Source: Verrucomicrobiota bacterium (GTDB lineage Bacteria; Verrucomicrobiota; Lentisphaeria; JABSQK01; JAJFLO01). From it: a stretch of 34,345 nucleotides of DNA. The stretch lies in contig JAJFLO010000124.1 in assembly GCA_021772675.1 (NCBI GenBank), positions 1 to 34,345 on the forward strand, in the 5' to 3' direction. Both the position numbers and the translations under genes were made by a program. Below, in pieces: positions 33,500 to 34,345 of this stretch (positions within the stretch are counted from its first letter, which is position 1; each line of letters starts with the position of its first letter). Under the pieces are notes generated by a model. It was not told where the DNA came from and made no database searches. It worked only from the letters and a program-made list of their open reading frames with translations.

Positions 33500-34279
33500 A
33501 GAAATTCCGTAGTGAAAATAGATTGGCCTTAACCCTGTTCATTTTTTGGACAGGCATTGTCCATATTCTGGACAACTCAATGATAACACTCATTTTAGAC
33601 GCTTCCATTGAGGCTATTCAATGTTTGGCACAAAACCTTCTATGGATCATTTAAATAGTTTATTTTACCACCGATATTCACGGATTTTTTCACCGAGGAA
33701 ACAATTAGATAAAATTCCATGTATTTCCGTGAGGCTCAGTGGTTAAATTTAAATATTCGTATTATCTCCAGCGTGTCTCGTGGTAGCTGCAAAGAGCGAC
33801 GACGGATGGGCAAATAAAAAATTAAAATGCTGCAAAAAAACAACACTTTTTAATGAAAATTTAAAAATATCACTTGCATAATTTCATTTATTTGAAAACA
33901 TTAACAGCTTTGATGAATATACCCGTAAACGAGTGGGATCCGTAATATTTACTCATGTTTTCTCCCCCTCAAAATGGCTAAATAAAAGCGATTTTCACCT
34001 AGGAAACACACAGAATTTTCACTGACTAGATCAATAAGGGGTTAGTTTTTACTGGTCACTGATAACCGTTCACTTGTTTTTCATTCGTGTTGATCCGTTT
34101 GTAATACATAAAAGTTTTCGGAAAAGAGTCTGAGAAAAATCCCTTTTTCAAAATGGTTTCTCTCAGCATAAGCATCGCGAATTAAAATTGTTTTCATCCG
34201 TGCCGATCCGTGGTAAAAAATAAATCGTTTTTCATTCGTGATAATTTGTGGTTAACCAAACAAAAAAAAGCATCTCATT
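33500..34279. other. 780-bp gene-free region upstream of the last gene
   Basis: Holds palindromes (TGTCCATATTCTGGACA near 33558), several loose copies of the words TTCATCCGTG and GATCCGTG (33670-34255) and the E repeat at 34120. No coding frame was recognised. Confidence 0.35.
34120..34170 (+). repeat. Family E hairpin repeat, copy 2
   Basis: GGAAAAGAGTCTGAGAAA...TTTCTCTCAGCA, same plan as 19650-19700 with a different loop. Confidence 0.55.
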
Positions 34280-34345
34280 ATGAAACCTGCAAACTTCTTT
34301 ACTTATCTACGCCTCGCCTCCTTCATCTTTCTATATTCAATTGTA
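34280..34345 (+). CDS. Start of a membrane protein, possibly CDP-alcohol phosphatidyltransferase
   Basis: 22 codons before the window ends: MKPANFFTYLRLASFIFLYS then IV. The N-F-F-T-Y-x-R pattern followed by a hydrophobic helix is what PgsA/PssA-type CDP-alcohol phosphatidyltransferases show at their N-terminus, where 'NxxTxxR' precedes the first membrane helix. No strong ribosome site is visible. The catalytic DG-AR-D motif lies outside the window, so the call is provisional. Confidence 0.4.
   Translation, partial: MKPANFFTYLRLASFIFLYSIV

Overview
The window looks like a chromosomal segment of an uncultured, probably Gram-negative bacterium. It carries a bacillithiol (BSH) cluster, a sigma-54-type regulator next to a giant serine/threonine kinase/histidine kinase, a REC-Ser/Thr kinase fusion, a secreted P-domain/Calx-beta/LamG protein, a YqjD/YqjE-like pair and a two-domain glycogen debranching enzyme. 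This mix fits lineages around the FCB group (Chlorobi, Calditrichota, KSB1 and similar), but that placement is inference and weak. Most genes look about 40% GC by eye; the giant kinase and its regulator (about 5.5-13.2 kb) look clearly richer.

Layout. 1-1632: repeats and palindromes plus a possible IS91-type transposase remnant. 1633-4608 (-): large secreted multidomain protein. 5554-13198 (-): sensor/regulator module, a 1951-residue kinase followed by an NtrC-like response regulator that is frameshifted at an A8 run and separated from the kinase by a small inserted element. 13271-14023: decayed REP-associated (Y1/HUH) transposase cut off by a 270-bp cruciform element. 14100-19376 (-): methyltransferase, bshC, bshB1, bshA in that transcription order, so all core bacillithiol genes plus a SAM methyltransferase that overlaps bshC and may make N-methyl-bacillithiol. 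20263-21218 (-): DUF883/YqjD-like and YqjE-like membrane proteins. 21602-22654 (+): exported cyclophilin-FKBP fusion. 24247-25800 (+): REC-kinase fusion. 26024-26701 (-): SDR oxidoreductase. 27569-32764 (+): menA-like prenyltransferase and glycogen debranching enzyme in a tight pair. 34280-end (+): start of a gene that may be a CDP-alcohol phosphatidyltransferase.

The most striking feature is the density of small non-coding palindromic elements. At least five dispersed families (called A, B/C, D, J and others here) and several single-copy cruciforms fill almost every intergenic gap. Several end in CCTG, lie between TA dinucleotides (the signature of Tc1/IS630-type movement), nest in one another, and lie directly against gene stop codons. 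One of them (7170-7349) can be removed on paper to restore a longer kinase ORF that ends 12 bases before the regulator's start codon, which is strong internal evidence that it is an insertion. No rRNA, tRNA or CRISPR array was recognised.
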